Below, one piece after another: positions 1 through 8,282 of a stretch of DNA of 64,000 bases. The position numbers and the translations under genes are program-made. Positions within the stretch are counted from its first letter, which is position 1. Each line of letters opens with the position of its first letter. Source of the DNA: Homarus americanus. Taxonomy: Eukaryota > Arthropoda > Malacostraca > Decapoda > Nephropidae. The stretch covers positions 1 to 64,000 of the forward strand of contig NW_024756586.1 in assembly GCF_018991925.1 (NCBI RefSeq), in the 5' to 3' direction. The notes under the pieces are model-generated. The model was given only the letters and a program-made list of their open reading frames with translations, did not search any database and was not told the origin of the DNA.

Positions 1-199
1 TGGTTCAGAATGAATTGGTGGACCAGAGTGGAACAAGCTTAACAACTTTGCTGTGAAGTGCGAACTCTGAAGTTTCAAAGGAGGTGAATTGATTCATGGA
101 CGATAAGGAAATGGTAGTAACTCTCGACAAGAGCTGCCATCAGGCCAATCGGCTATGCAGACTCATTTATTTTCTCATGTTCTAACAGTGTGAGTTTTT

Positions 200-322
200 A
201 AATGCCACATTATGACGTTCCAGGTTTTTTAGTTGTGAAGGAATGTGTGAGACTTTTACAGACCATTTCACAAAAATTTCTCACATTCCTTCACAACTAA
301 AACCTGGAGCTATGTGGCATTT
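200..322. repeat. Inverted repeat (fold-back) made from PLE sequence
   Basis: The arm at 200-250 is matched in reverse complement by 281-322, with a spacer of about 30 bases. Both arms correspond to the PLE region just upstream of the GIY-YIG domain that is seen uninterrupted at about 44,940-45,000. The structure is therefore a rearranged piece of a Penelope-like element and not an independent stem-loop gene. Bases 1-199 show nothing I can assign. Confidence 0.75.
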
Positions 323-404
323 AACTCATCACTGTAAACAATGTTAATCAAGAATTCAACAACACAATTGGTTGCATTTATAAAAATTCCTTGCAAGGGA
401 ATAA

Positions 405-1030
405 TATGTTTTACTTAGGCCAGACAGGTGAAGTCTTGCAACTAGAATTAAACAACACAAATACAGTGTTAGGACAGGCTGGAATCCAATGCTCTGTTTG
501 TTCATTTGAGGATAACAAGCATTGCAGTGACTGGGATAATGCCTCCTCAATTTCCTTGTAATTCAATTGATCGTGAACATCTTAAAATCTAGTCTTATTA
601 AGCATACCGAAGCTGAACATGGATTTGTGTAGCGTATGCATGCTGGACAGTTTTATGATTAAGAAGATTTGTAACCAGGTGAAAGGCCGGGTCACTGACC
701 ATCTGACCTAATGTAATATGTTTTACTTAGGCCAGACAGGTAAAGATTTTGCAACTAGAATTAAACAACACAAATACAGTGTTAGGACAGGCCAGAATCC
801 AATGCTCTGTTTGTTCATTGAGGGATAACAAGCATTGCAGTGACTGGGATAATGCCTCCTCAATATTACCATGTAATTCAATTGATCGTAGGAACATCAT
901 AAAATCTAGTCTTATTAAACATACCGAAGCATTGAACATGAATTTGAGTAACGGCATGTACATGCTGGACAGTTTTGTAATTAAGAAGATTTGTAACCAG
1001 GTGAGAAGGCCGGGTCACCTGACCATCTGA
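405..1030 (+). repeat. Tandem duplication of PLE GIY-YIG segment
   Basis: The segment from about 405 to 717 is repeated at 718-1030 with an offset of about 313 bases; both begin with TGTTTTACTTAGGCCAGACA. The first copy carries several extra one-base differences compared with the second. It is either a real tandem duplication or an assembly join of two imperfect reads. Confidence 0.75.
719..1030 (+). pseudogene. PLE GIY-YIG endonuclease fragment (copy A)
   Basis: The reading starts with MFYLGQTGK and retains the Arg and His of the RIKQHKY stretch, the typical GIY-YIG signature of Penelope-like nucleases. It then shifts frame before continuing as SSLIKHTEALNMNLS. The acidic residue that precedes SLIK in copies B and C (VEASLIK, IESSLIK) is Lys here. 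With the shift and this substitution it is unlikely to be an active nuclease. Confidence 0.7.
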
Positions 1031-1213
1031 CCTGACCACCAACCGTTGTGTGCAATTTAAAGATTAGTAGGGTTCTTACCTAATACCTGACCATTGTGGA
1101 CCTGGTCTCACCCTCTGTATATATTCACCTTGGTTTGTATTTTCTCTCTAGTCTGTACTCACCCCTGAAGATGTGAATTACACAGCGCTTGGGAACTTGT
1201 TTCTTTTCTTCTT

Positions 1214-1215
<2 letters not shown>

Positions 1216-1298
<83 letters not shown>
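1216..1298. repeat. (TA)n microsatellite between two PLE ends
   Basis: An uninterrupted TA dinucleotide tract of about 83 bases. PLE copy A ends on its left and PLE copy B begins directly on its right. ORFs in it (Tyr-Ile repeats) are not genes. Confidence 0.97.
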
Positions 1299-1300
<2 letters not shown>

Positions 1301-1402
1301 TGATAAAATCACACGGGAAAAGCGAAACAACGGAACACCTTAGCTTTCGTCTTTATTCAAGACATCTTCAGAGGCAACTGGATTACATGGACAGAGAGAG
1401 GC
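1299..1402 (+). repeat. PLE pseudo-LTR, 3' side (inverted repeat arm 1)
   Basis: Its reverse complement matches 2,285-2,393 with only a few differences over about 105 bases. Shared landmarks are TTTATTCAAGACATCTTCAG and the GGATTACATGGACAGAGAGA block. Confidence 0.85.
1343..1371 (-). ncRNA. Hammerhead-ribozyme-like motif in PLE copy B 3' end
   Basis: Read on the minus strand, this site has CTGAAGA, one extra U, a perfect five-pair stem GTCTT/AAGAC closing a short loop, and then GAAA. That order (CUGANGA, stem II, GAAA) is the conserved core of hammerhead ribozymes, which are reported in the terminal repeats of Penelope-like elements. The extra U after CUGAAGA and the unclear stems I and III are departures from the consensus, so activity is uncertain. 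Confidence 0.45.
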
Positions 1403-1566
1403 ATAAATATACAGGGTGACCTTAAAAACATAAGGTCAGGTCAGGTCAGGTCATAATGATGTCATCCACTAATCCCCACACCAACACTTACGTAGAGGAG
1501 CTTAAGAGAAGAGGGTGACGTGACTAGTCAGGTCAGGTCAAAAATAAGGAACCCACTAAATAACTA

Positions 1567-2259
1567 TCATACATCTAGATCAAAGGTTTTCAAAGCATTT
1601 TTAACCTTGGGCCTTTGACAAATAAATTTATGTAACATATTATCAGTTTTGAACTGACCGTCACTAAGGTTTATTGATTTTAATTCCTTAATCAAACTAG
1701 CTTCAACCAGAAGTCTTTCTGTGACACAAGATGATTTAAATACTTCTAAGTTTTTTTCCCAAACAATGGGATGATTATTATTCCTAACATGAACGAACAA
1801 GGCACTGCTTTCAGATGCTGTTCTGATATTGTATTTATGTTGTTTGATTCTGAGCTGCAGTGTTTTTCCTGTCTGTCCTACATAATTACAATTACATTTG
1901 CTACATGGAATACAATAAACACTTCCATTTACATTCAAACTTTGGCTATTTCTTATTAACATATTGGTAATGGTTGAGTCATATTTGAAAACAACATTAA
2001 TATTTAGTAGCTCGAGGGACCGAACTAACGGGACAAATTCATTACGATAGGGCAGAGTCAAAATATTGTTAAGTGTAGGAATTTGCCTGTTTTGAGAGGA
2101 ATGAAAGGATTTTTCAGCCCCTTTAAAACAACGATCAACAAACACAGAAGGGTACCCGAGTTTCTGTGCAATGGAACGAATGTGTTTCAATTCATCGTCA
2201 ATAAATTCAGAGTCACAAATACGTAGACATCTTAAGAACATAGCAGAAAAAACTGACAT
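1567..2259 (-). CDS. PLE polyprotein C-terminus with GIY-YIG endonuclease
   Basis: The 230-codon frame holds the linker (SEFIDDELKHIRSIAQKLGYP near residues 17-36) and then a Cys-rich GIY-YIG region: PCSKCNCNYVGQTGK, RIKQHKY and, further on, VEASLIKEL. These carry the two Tyr positions, Arg, His and the acidic residue expected of the nuclease. In the intact family this nuclease nicks the target DNA for reverse transcription. The RT domain that should precede it is absent, so the copy is truncated and the Met at 2,259 is only the first in-frame one. No stop interrupts the frame. It lies between the inverted pseudo-LTR arms and ends at 1,567. Confidence 0.8.
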   Translation of the reverse strand: MSVFSAMFLRCLRICDSEFIDDELKHIRSIAQKLGYPSVFVDRCFKGAEKSFHSSQNRQIPTLNNILTLPYRNEFVPLVRSLELLNINVVFKYDSTITNMLIRNSQSLNVNGSVYCIPCSKCNCNYVGQTGKTLQLRIKQHKYNIRTASESSALFVHVRNNNHPIVWEKNLEVFKSSCVTERLLVEASLIKELKSINLSDGQFKTDNMLHKFICQRPKVKNALKTFDLDV

Positions 2260-2284
2260 TTTGGTATACTCCAGGTATATTTTA

Positions 2285-2393
2285 GCCTCTCTCTGTCCAT
2301 GTAATCCAGTTGCCTCTGAAGATGTCTTGAATAAAGACGAAAGCTAAGGTGCTCCGTTGTTTCCATTTTCCCGTGTGATTTTATCAAATTTTA
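2285..2393 (-). repeat. PLE pseudo-LTR, 5' side (inverted repeat arm 2)
   Basis: Inverted partner of the repeat at 1,299-1,402. Relative to the PLE reading direction this arm is in antisense orientation. Confidence 0.85.
2316..2342 (+). ncRNA. Second copy of the hammerhead-like motif (inverted arm)
   Basis: The same CTGAAGA / GTCTT stem / GAAA arrangement as at 1,343-1,371, on the opposite strand because it lies in the inverted pseudo-LTR arm. It is antisense to the PLE coding strand. Confidence 0.4.
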
Positions 2394-2434
2394 TCTTATC
2401 CAAGTTTTCATTGTGGATCTACATGAAATATATA

Positions 2435-2723
2435 TGATGGTTACAAGTTTTCCCTGAAGAATGCAGCGATGGGTAGGGAAACACCGTGTAACACTGAAGT
2501 CCGTTTATTAAGGGATAGGAGAAATACAAGTGGTGACTAGCGTGTGCCATGCACGGCTCACACAGTCAGACTGAGACTGCCTTGCCATATGGCAGCCTCG
2601 GGGCAATGTTGCCACATAACACGTGCAGTGTTGCCACGTAATTATATACATAGGTGCTACTCGGCACAGTAGCTTATATACAAGGTTGCTACTCGGCACA
2701 GTAGCTTATATACATAACCTACA
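2435..2723 (-). repeat. 3' LTR of the Gypsy element
   Basis: Direct repeat of 7,860-8,146. Near its right edge it contains a short tandem doubling of the block GCTACTCGGCACAGTAGCTT. It ends in TG/CA and borders a purine-rich tract on the internal side. Confidence 0.92.
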
Positions 2724-3119
2724 TCTCCCTCCCCCCTCACGCTCATAGTCTTTGTCTTGAGCAGACTTCTTAGTCCTAAGTCGCTCTGAGCGTCGAGGTG
2801 CACTGTGGGGTGGATCCTCGTGAGGTGTAGGTGACTCGTCCTCGGTCAGGGGGCCAGCAGCAGGGGGTGGGACTGGCCGGAGGAAGTGGCGGTTCCTCCA
2901 CCAGACACGGCCACTCGGCATCCTGACCTTGTAGTCCCGCGACCGGCCGACGCCCATCACTATGCCCACCTTGTCCCAACGTGTCGTCGTCGGGTCCTGG
3001 ACGCGGACAAGGGCACCAATCTCCAGTGGCTGAAGAGGGCGGGCACGGTCGTCATACCGAGCCTTGGCGTCCTGGGCACGTGAAGCGGCGCGGCGGTCGC
3101 AGCTCTCGGCTCTGGTCTG
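2706..3119 (-). pseudogene. Gypsy pol C-terminal tail after an in-frame stop
   Basis: This segment stays open in exactly the same frame as the pol ORF that stops at 3,120, so a single TGA separates the two. It carries the integrase C-terminal region: a basic stretch, a small SH3-like segment around GIVMGVGRSRDYKVRMPSG, and a Pro-rich, Arg/Lys-rich tail (RRSERLRTKK). A one-base change at the TGA is the simplest explanation. The last few codons overlap the 3' LTR edge. Confidence 0.75.
2724..2739 (-). other. Polypurine tract of the Gypsy element
   Basis: On the minus strand the bases just before the 3' LTR read TGAGGGGGGAGGGAGA, a purine run typical of the plus-strand primer of LTR retroelements. 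It directly abuts the LTR. Confidence 0.8.
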
Positions 3120-5510
3120 TCACTCCTTCGCAAAGGCCTTGGCGTGTGCAGGAACGCAAGAGCGGAGAGGGTGACCATACAGGATCTGGGCAGGGGAGCG
3201 TCCTGTGTGGATGGGAGTATTACGTAACTCCAGGAGTCCTTTGTCAAACGCCTCACAGTCTATGTTGCCTGAAGGGGCCACCTTGAGGATGAGGTGCTTG
3301 ACTGTCTTGACCGCAGCCTCAGCATGGCCGTTTGACTGTGGGTAGTGGGGTGTTGACACGATGTGGCGGACTCCCCAACGCTCCAGGAATCCTGTGAAGT
3401 CCCGGCTGGTGAACTGTGGCCCACCGTCCGTCCGCAGACGTACGGGGACGCCCAGGTCACGAAAGAGGTGCCGGAAGTGACGAATGGTGGCCGCGGACGT
3501 CGTGTCCGAGCCACAGATTACCACCACAGGCCAGCCAGAGAGTCGGTCGGTGACAACTAGGAAATGTTTCCCAGCTGTGCTGAAAAAATCAGCCGACACG
3601 GACTCGAAGGGCCTGGTGGGTTCGTCATCGCACAAGAGGGGCTCCTGCTGTTGACTGGGCTGCATGATCTGGCACGGCTCACAGGCACGGACCGTATTGA
3701 CGATATCCGCGTCAATGCCGGGCCAGTACACAGCCTGCCTTGCGCGGCGCTTGGTGGCCTCTGCTCCACGATGGCTGTCGTGTAAGCGGGCCAGAACGCG
3801 ACGACGGAGAGCTGCAGGGACGACCACACGGGCACCGTACAGGACGAGGTCCCCATCTGCGTAGAGGTCCTCACGTATCTTCCAATACGGGCGTAGGGCG
3901 TTGTGGAGGTCAAAACGGTCGCGAGGGAACCCAGTCCTCACACTCTCCAAGAGCTGAGTGTAGGAGGGGTCGTCGCGTGCCGCGGTCCGTAGTTCCTCAA
4001 GGGCCAGATCGCTGTCGGGTGGCGACACTGAGGCCTGGGTGCTGGCGAGGGACTGTACGGCCTGCAAGGTGACGATGTTGCTGACGGAGAAACCGGCCTC
4101 GGTGCTGAGCATCTCGTCTTCAGGTGTAGGGCGGCTGACTGGGGAGCGGGAGAGGGCATCCGGGATGCACAATTCCTTACCTGCGTGCCAAGCCGCGGTG
4201 AAGACGAAGGCCAAAATCTTCTCCTTCAGGCGCTGGAGGCGGGGATTCTCGATGGCGTCCAGCGAATAGTGACTAAGAGTGGGGACCAAGGGCCTGTGGT
4301 CTGTGATGAGGACAAAGTGCTGTAGGCCAATCAAGTAAAACTTGCACTTCGATGAGGGCCATACCACTGCCAGCAGCTCCAACTCGATGGTAGCGTAGCG
4401 AGACTCAGCATCGGTGAGGAAGCGAGAGCCACACTGTACGAGCCGGTACTTTCCTCCACCGTGATCCTGGAGAAGAGCGTAACCAACCCCGTACAAGCGC
4501 GAGGCGTCTGTCTGGAGGACGGTGGGGAGCGCTGGGTCGAAAGTAGCGAGGATAGGTGGACTTGACAGGGCCTCCTTCATCTTATGAAAGGTGAGGTCGT
4601 GGTCAGGGGTCCACGTGAACGTCCTCTTGGGGCTCATCAGGGGGCGGAGAGGCCCGGCAGCGGCGGAGACGTCAGGAGAAAATTCTGCCAGCTGGTTCAC
4701 CAGGCCCATGAAAGGCCTGAGATCCGTAAGGTTGGCAGGTTTTGCAAAGTCTGCTATGGAGCGAACTTTCTCCGGGTCCGCAGCAATGCCATCCCTTGAG
4801 AGTCGGTAGCCGGCGAAAGACACTGCAGGTGCGGCCAAGACGAACTTCTCGGCATTCAGAGTGATGCCGTGCGTCCTACACCTGGTCAGTACCTCGTCGA
4901 TGCGGCGAAGGTGCGTCAGGTAGTCCTCATCGTAGAGGAGGACGTCATCCACTACTTTCACACAGTTGGTCACGCCTTGAAGTGCCATGTCACCACGGAG
5001 ACAGAAGGCGTCCCCTGTAGCAGCGAATCCCATAGGGCCACGGCAGTAGCGGAAGAGTCCGTAAGGCGTGATGAAAGTGGTCAGTGGCTGATCCTCCTTC
5101 TTCAGTGGGATCTGCCAGTAACCACAGAGGGCGTCCATCGTCGAGAAGTGCCGTACCTTCGGATCCACACTCCGTATAGCTGCAAAAGGTGTGGGTGAAG
5201 AGTGGGCGGGACGGGACACCTGGCTGTTAAGCTTAGACAAGTCGGTAGTAATCCGCACTCCACCGTTAGTCTTAGCCACAGCGACTAGAGGGTGGCACCA
5301 AGGGGACAGGTCGTCACCAACGGGTACGATGACACCCTGGGCCACCATGGAATCCAGTTCCTTCTTGACTGAATCCCTGAAGGCGAGAGGAATCAACCGG
5401 GGAGTGTGTATGGCAAACGGCTGTGCATCTTCCCGCAGGTGTATCCTTATAGGCGGACCCGCCATAGCCTTCAGTGGCGCGGTCCGTAGGGCCTCCTTCG
5501 TCACCAGCAC
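3120..5510 (-). CDS. pol: Gypsy pol: reverse transcriptase, RNase H, integrase
   Basis: 796 codons. RT occupies about residues 40-280, with the catalytic block VVDDVLLYDED at 186 (the usual first position is F or Y, here V). RNase H follows at about 330-455 with QTDAS, ELELLAVVW, TDHRPL and PDALSR. The integrase zinc-binding part uses H577, H580, C610 and C613; the catalytic triad is D641, D695 and E731 with the D(35)E spacing. The polyprotein copies the element RNA and inserts the DNA. The frame is open upstream of the first listed codon, and the true start depends on the frame change from protease near 5,540. A TGA at 3,120-3,122 cuts off the integrase tail. Confidence 0.92.
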   Translation of the reverse strand: MLVTKEALRTAPLKAMAGPPIRIHLREDAQPFAIHTPRLIPLAFRDSVKKELDSMVAQGVIVPVGDDLSPWCHPLVAVAKTNGGVRITTDLSKLNSQVSRPAHSSPTPFAAIRSVDPKVRHFSTMDALCGYWQIPLKKEDQPLTTFITPYGLFRYCRGPMGFAATGDAFCLRGDMALQGVTNCVKVVDDVLLYDEDYLTHLRRIDEVLTRCRTHGITLNAEKFVLAAPAVSFAGYRLSRDGIAADPEKVRSIADFAKPANLTDLRPFMGLVNQLAEFSPDVSAAAGPLRPLMSPKRTFTWTPDHDLTFHKMKEALSSPPILATFDPALPTVLQTDASRLYGVGYALLQDHGGGKYRLVQCGSRFLTDAESRYATIELELLAVVWPSSKCKFYLIGLQHFVLITDHRPLVPTLSHYSLDAIENPRLQRLKEKILAFVFTAAWHAGKELCIPDALSRSPVSRPTPEDEMLSTEAGFSVSNIVTLQAVQSLASTQASVSPPDSDLALEELRTAARDDPSYTQLLESVRTGFPRDRFDLHNALRPYWKIREDLYADGDLVLYGARVVVPAALRRRVLARLHDSHRGAEATKRRARQAVYWPGIDADIVNTVRACEPCQIMQPSQQQEPLLCDDEPTRPFESVSADFFSTAGKHFLVVTDRLSGWPVVVICGSDTTSAATIRHFRHLFRDLGVPVRLRTDGGPQFTSRDFTGFLERWGVRHIVSTPHYPQSNGHAEAAVKTVKHLILKVAPSGNIDCEAFDKGLLELRNTPIHTGRSPAQILYGHPLRSCVPAHAKAFAKE

Positions 5511-6237
5511 ATCCGAGTACTCCTTCAGGAAGTAGGCCCTTGTGGCTGAAGGAGAAGGTCTTGCTGTGAAGAGGAAGCAGCCGTAACTTGGGTGGAGGCG
5601 GGGCGGGAGTGGACACGGGTTCTGGGCAGCTCTGTGCGGCAGCGCCAGGCGCGTCGCTCATTGATTCCCGCACCCTGCTGGCGGTGTACCAAGCAGCTGG
5701 GAACTGCTCAGGAAAGTCTCTGGGCACCACGCCTAACTCCTTGCAGTACTCCCACGAAAACAAGGGTGTAGCGAGAGTAGGCTGCACGTCGATCCATCTG
5801 TGACACGACCTGTCGCCGTAGGTGATCTCGGCTTGAAAGGAGCCCACAGCGTCCGGCATCTGGGAACCGTCCGCATTGTAGTACTGCAGCTGCGGCGGTG
5901 GTCCCAGGCCGCGTTTGGTGAGGCCCAGCTTCTGTAGGTGCTTCAACCCAATCACCGTAGTATCAGCGCCGGTGTCCGGTATCACCTCGATGTGACCTGA
6001 CACATCACCGTGTGTGACGGCGACGCGGATGGTAGGGGAAGGGGTAGCCCTGGGGCCTGTGGTAGAGTCCACCCTCCTGATGTGACTCCGCTGCTGCTTG
6101 GGGCTGCGTGGGCCATCTGAAGGGGGCTGCGTGCAAACCACCCGAGGGAAGTGCACTGCTTTCCTCCTCGTCTCGGGCTTTTGGGCATGGGTTGGCGGCA
6201 GCACTTGTAGTGTCCGTAGCGACCGCAGGCCTGACAC
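5314..6237 (-). CDS. Gypsy aspartyl protease region
   Basis: This frame carries the retropepsin motif PDTGADTTVIG and downstream GSFQAEITYGDRSC, the region expected between gag and RT. It overlaps the gag frame by about 256 bases and lies in the -1 frame relative to gag, the usual arrangement for frameshift expression of gag-pro. After about position 5,560 the translation loses similarity, while the pol frame (shifted by +1) continues it; this is either a mutation or a consensus error. The protease matures the gag-pol polyprotein. Confidence 0.82.
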   Translation of the reverse strand: MSGLRSLRTLQVLPPTHAQKPETRRKAVHFPRVVCTQPPSDGPRSPKQQRSHIRRVDSTTGPRATPSPTIRVAVTHGDVSGHIEVIPDTGADTTVIGLKHLQKLGLTKRGLGPPPQLQYYNADGSQMPDAVGSFQAEITYGDRSCHRWIDVQPTLATPLFSWEYCKELGVVPRDFPEQFPAAWYTASRVRESMSDAPGAAAQSCPEPVSTPAPPPPKLRLLPLHSKTFSFSHKGLLPEGVLGCAGDEGGPTDRATEGYGGSAYKDTPAGRCTAVCHTHSPVDSSRLQGFSQEGTGFHGGPGCHRTRW

Positions 6238-7355
6238 TTGCGGCCTCGTGCAGGGCCCCTGTCTGTGTTAGACCAGTGGCCCTTACGGTCACATCCACGA
6301 CACAGTGCGTCGGCGGCCGGGCATGTCTTGGGGCTGTGCTGCTTTCCACAGCTGCCACAGGAAGCACTAGGCGGAGGCGTGGAAGAACGTGCGGCAGCCT
6401 TCACGTTGTTGCCCGCCTTCTTATCCTTCTTGTATTGTGAGATAGCTCTCACAGCAGGTGGGGCCCGTAAGGCAGGGGTGGCGGACTTGGTGGCCTCATA
6501 CGACCGACATTCAGTCACTACCACCTGGAGTGTGGAGGAAGCGTCCAGGGGGATGAGTCGCTGCACCATCTCTTCATGCCTGACACCTGTCAAGATCCCG
6601 TGCTTGATCCAGGATTCCTCACATTCCTGGCTGTGCGCCTTGCAGACGTCAATCTCCTCTGACAAACTCATCAAGCGTACAAAAAAGTCGTCAAAGGATT
6701 CGTTCTCCCCCTGCTTGCAGCTGGTGAAGGCGCGGCGACGCAAAGCTTCGTTATTCCGACCCTTAAGATGCTCCTGTAAAAGGTCGAGCACATCCGTCAC
6801 TGAAGAGGTACAATCGGGAGGCACTTGCAACGTGTGCTCCAAAACTCTCTGGGTCTCCAGCGACAAACACATCCGCAGTTGGATGAGCTGTTTGTTCGGA
6901 GGCGTGCTGTCAAGGTCCACCATCGTGGAGTAATCTGTCCAACGCCGCCTCCACTCACGAAAAAGCTGAAACGTGACGTCTGGTGAGAGGGCGGGTGGGG
7001 GTTGAACAGATACCTTGGGAACTGTTTGTTTGGAGGCAAGAGTACCTGGAGGACGCTGGTGTGGTGGAGGAGGGAGGTTATTGGCTCCTTGATGCGCGCT
7101 ACCTGCGAGTGAGGGAGGGTGGGTTAGCGCCAGGGTCGCCAATAGTGCCTCAAAACGCAACTTTTCCTCCTCTCTTCGTGTCTCCTCCCTCTGAAGTTCC
7201 ATCTCTCTGCGTCTCTCGTCCCGGTCGTCCATCCACCTCAGAATTGTGGCAATGTCCGTCACTGGAGGTGGAGGATGAGAGTCTGCGCCCGGTGGAGGGG
7301 AAGGTGGTGGGGAGTCGTGTCTCCCATCTTGACGTTGTCCCTTCTTACAGCCCAT
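5982..7355 (-). CDS. gag: Gypsy gag (capsid/nucleocapsid)
   Basis: I chose the Met at 7,355 (MGCKKGQRQDG) because the upstream 55 in-frame codons are encoded by a CA/TG-rich microsatellite-like leader. The product of about 457 residues has a Pro-rich and charged N-terminus (DERRREMELQREETRREEEK, a likely coiled coil), a capsid-like middle, and a Cys-rich nucleocapsid with several CX2CX4H knuckle-like units near the end (CGSCGKQH, CRGCDRKGHW, CQACGRYGHYKCC). Gag forms the particle and packages the element RNA. The last knuckles are not perfect CCHC boxes. Confidence 0.85.
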   Translation of the reverse strand: MGCKKGQRQDGRHDSPPPSPPPGADSHPPPPVTDIATILRWMDDRDERRREMELQREETRREEEKLRFEALLATLALTHPPSLAGSAHQGANNLPPPPHQRPPGTLASKQTVPKVSVQPPPALSPDVTFQLFREWRRRWTDYSTMVDLDSTPPNKQLIQLRMCLSLETQRVLEHTLQVPPDCTSSVTDVLDLLQEHLKGRNNEALRRRAFTSCKQGENESFDDFFVRLMSLSEEIDVCKAHSQECEESWIKHGILTGVRHEEMVQRLIPLDASSTLQVVVTECRSYEATKSATPALRAPPAVRAISQYKKDKKAGNNVKAAARSSTPPPSASCGSCGKQHSPKTCPAADALCRGCDRKGHWSNTDRGPARGRKCQACGRYGHYKCCRQPMPKSPRRGGKQCTSLGWFARSPLQMAHAAPSSSGVTSGGWTLPQAPGLPLPLPSASPSHTVMCQVTSR

Positions 7356-7841
7356 CTTAGTGTGTGCGTGGACTGCACTGTTTAGTATATAAAGTGGCGC
7401 CTCAACAGCTCGAACCACATATATATGACATAAACAGCGCAGAAATAACGCATAGAGTCCACTGTTCTGTCCGTGAGTGAGTGCGTGCGTGCGAGTGTGT
7501 GTGTGTGTCTGAGAGAGCACTTCGTGGTGGCCTTAATGCCCGTGGCTAGAGCCGCCAGCGGGGTGAGACCGTCAGTGTCTTCCCGGATGTCACACGAGAA
7601 GGGTGTACGCCTGCGTGCTCCGTGGGTACCACAAAAAACAGGCCAATGCTCAACTCTCAGCTCTAGACACACACTAATACACTGACACTAACACTGCCAC
7701 CATCACTAAAAAGCACTGTGACGGCCCAACACTGCACATCGCGGCGAAACACAGCGAACACAACACAACACACTATGAGTCGACGGGCATATCGCCGGCA
7801 GATGTAACCGTCGGCATTGTTCACACATTGTAAGTCCACAG

Positions 7842-7859
7842 ATCCTAGTCACTGCGCCA
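7842..7859 (-). other. Primer binding site of the Gypsy element
   Basis: Directly after the 5' LTR the minus strand reads TGGCGCAGTGACTAGGA. It begins with the TGG expected opposite a tRNA CCA end and has no spacer from the LTR. I cannot name the tRNA with confidence. The leader between here and gag (7,356-7,841) contains a GT-rich microsatellite near 7,490-7,510. Confidence 0.75.
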
Positions 7860-8146
7860 TGATGGTTACAAGTGTTCTCCGAAGAATGTAGTGATGGGTA
7901 GGGAAACACCGGGTAACACTGAAGTCCATTTATTCAGATGGGAGAAATACAAGCGGTGACTAGCGTGTGCCATGCACGGCTCACACAGTCAGACTGAGAC
8001 TGCCTTGCCATATGGCAGCCTCGGGGCAATGTTGCCACATAACGCGTGCAGTGTTGCCACGTAATTATATATATAAATGCTACTCGGCACAGTAGCTTAT
8101 TTACAAGGTTGCTACTTGGCACAGTAGCATACATACATAACCTACA
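7860..8146 (-). repeat. 5' LTR of the Gypsy element
   Basis: Direct repeat of 2,435-2,723, with TG...CA ends. The differences from the other LTR cluster in the first ~80 bases and the last ~80 bases; the middle is almost identical. Confidence 0.92.
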
Positions 8147-8182
8147 GGAACTTCGTGTTTTCTTCTTTCCTTGTGGTTATCA

Positions 8183-8184
<2 letters not shown>
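8147..8184 (+). mobile_element. PLE tail fragment (family of copies A and C)
   Basis: The 38 bases match the terminal bases of the PLE at 45,551-45,588 (GGAACTTCGTGTTTTCTTCT and onward) almost exactly, and again run into (TA)n. The Gypsy LTR ends immediately before them. Confidence 0.8.

Positions 8185-8275
<91 letters not shown>
8185..8275. repeat. (TA)n microsatellite
   Basis: A pure TA tract of about 91 bases followed by a short AGAGAG run. Confidence 0.97.
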
Positions 8276-8278
<3 letters not shown>

Positions 8279-8282
8279 AGAG

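Larger units (their letters stand above)
330..1215 (+). mobile_element. Penelope-like element 3' part, copy A (degenerate)
   Basis: This stretch matches the intact-looking PLE at 44,767-45,589, covering the end of the linker, the GIY-YIG endonuclease region and the 3' tail. Penelope-like elements are retroelements with a telomerase-like reverse transcriptase and usually a C-terminal GIY-YIG nuclease; here the RT part is missing, so the copy is 5'-truncated. The endonuclease region is present twice in tandem. The tail contains the CTGAAGATGTG stretch near 1,164, then runs straight into a (TA)n tract at 1,216. The four bases GAAA expected after the small hairpin are deleted in this copy. Confidence 0.8.
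1299..2393 (-). mobile_element. Penelope-like element 3' part, copy B, with terminal inverted repeats
   Basis: A 5'-truncated PLE on the minus strand. It consists of an open reading frame of 230 codons, a 3' region of about 165 bases, and matching inverted sequences of about 105 bases at 1,299-1,402 and 2,285-2,393. PLEs typically carry such pseudo-LTR repeats, in direct or inverted arrangement. The 3' copy abuts the (TA)n tract. This family is distinct from copies A and C: similar protein, different tail sequence. Confidence 0.8.
2435..8146 (-). mobile_element. Ty3/Gypsy LTR retrotransposon, near full length
   Basis: About 5.7 kb, bounded by LTRs of about 288 bases with TG...CA ends. Reading on the minus strand, the order is LTR, primer binding site, gag, protease, RT, RNase H, integrase, polypurine tract, LTR. 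The gene order with integrase last is diagnostic of Ty3/Gypsy. No envelope gene is seen. Defects are one in-frame stop in pol and a frame change between protease and RT. The two LTRs differ at roughly 20 positions by eye. No target-site duplication is visible: the five bases before 2,435 (atata) and after 8,146 (ggaac) differ. Confidence 0.93.

Noticed and set aside
1299..2393. A cut-and-paste transposon based on its inverted terminal repeats
   Set aside because: The enclosed protein is a PLE GIY-YIG nuclease and no TIR-type transposase or target duplication is present.
2960..3256. 98-codon minus ORF bridging the pol stop
   Set aside because: It is in a different frame from pol; the pol frame itself stays open beyond the TGA and carries the integrase tail.
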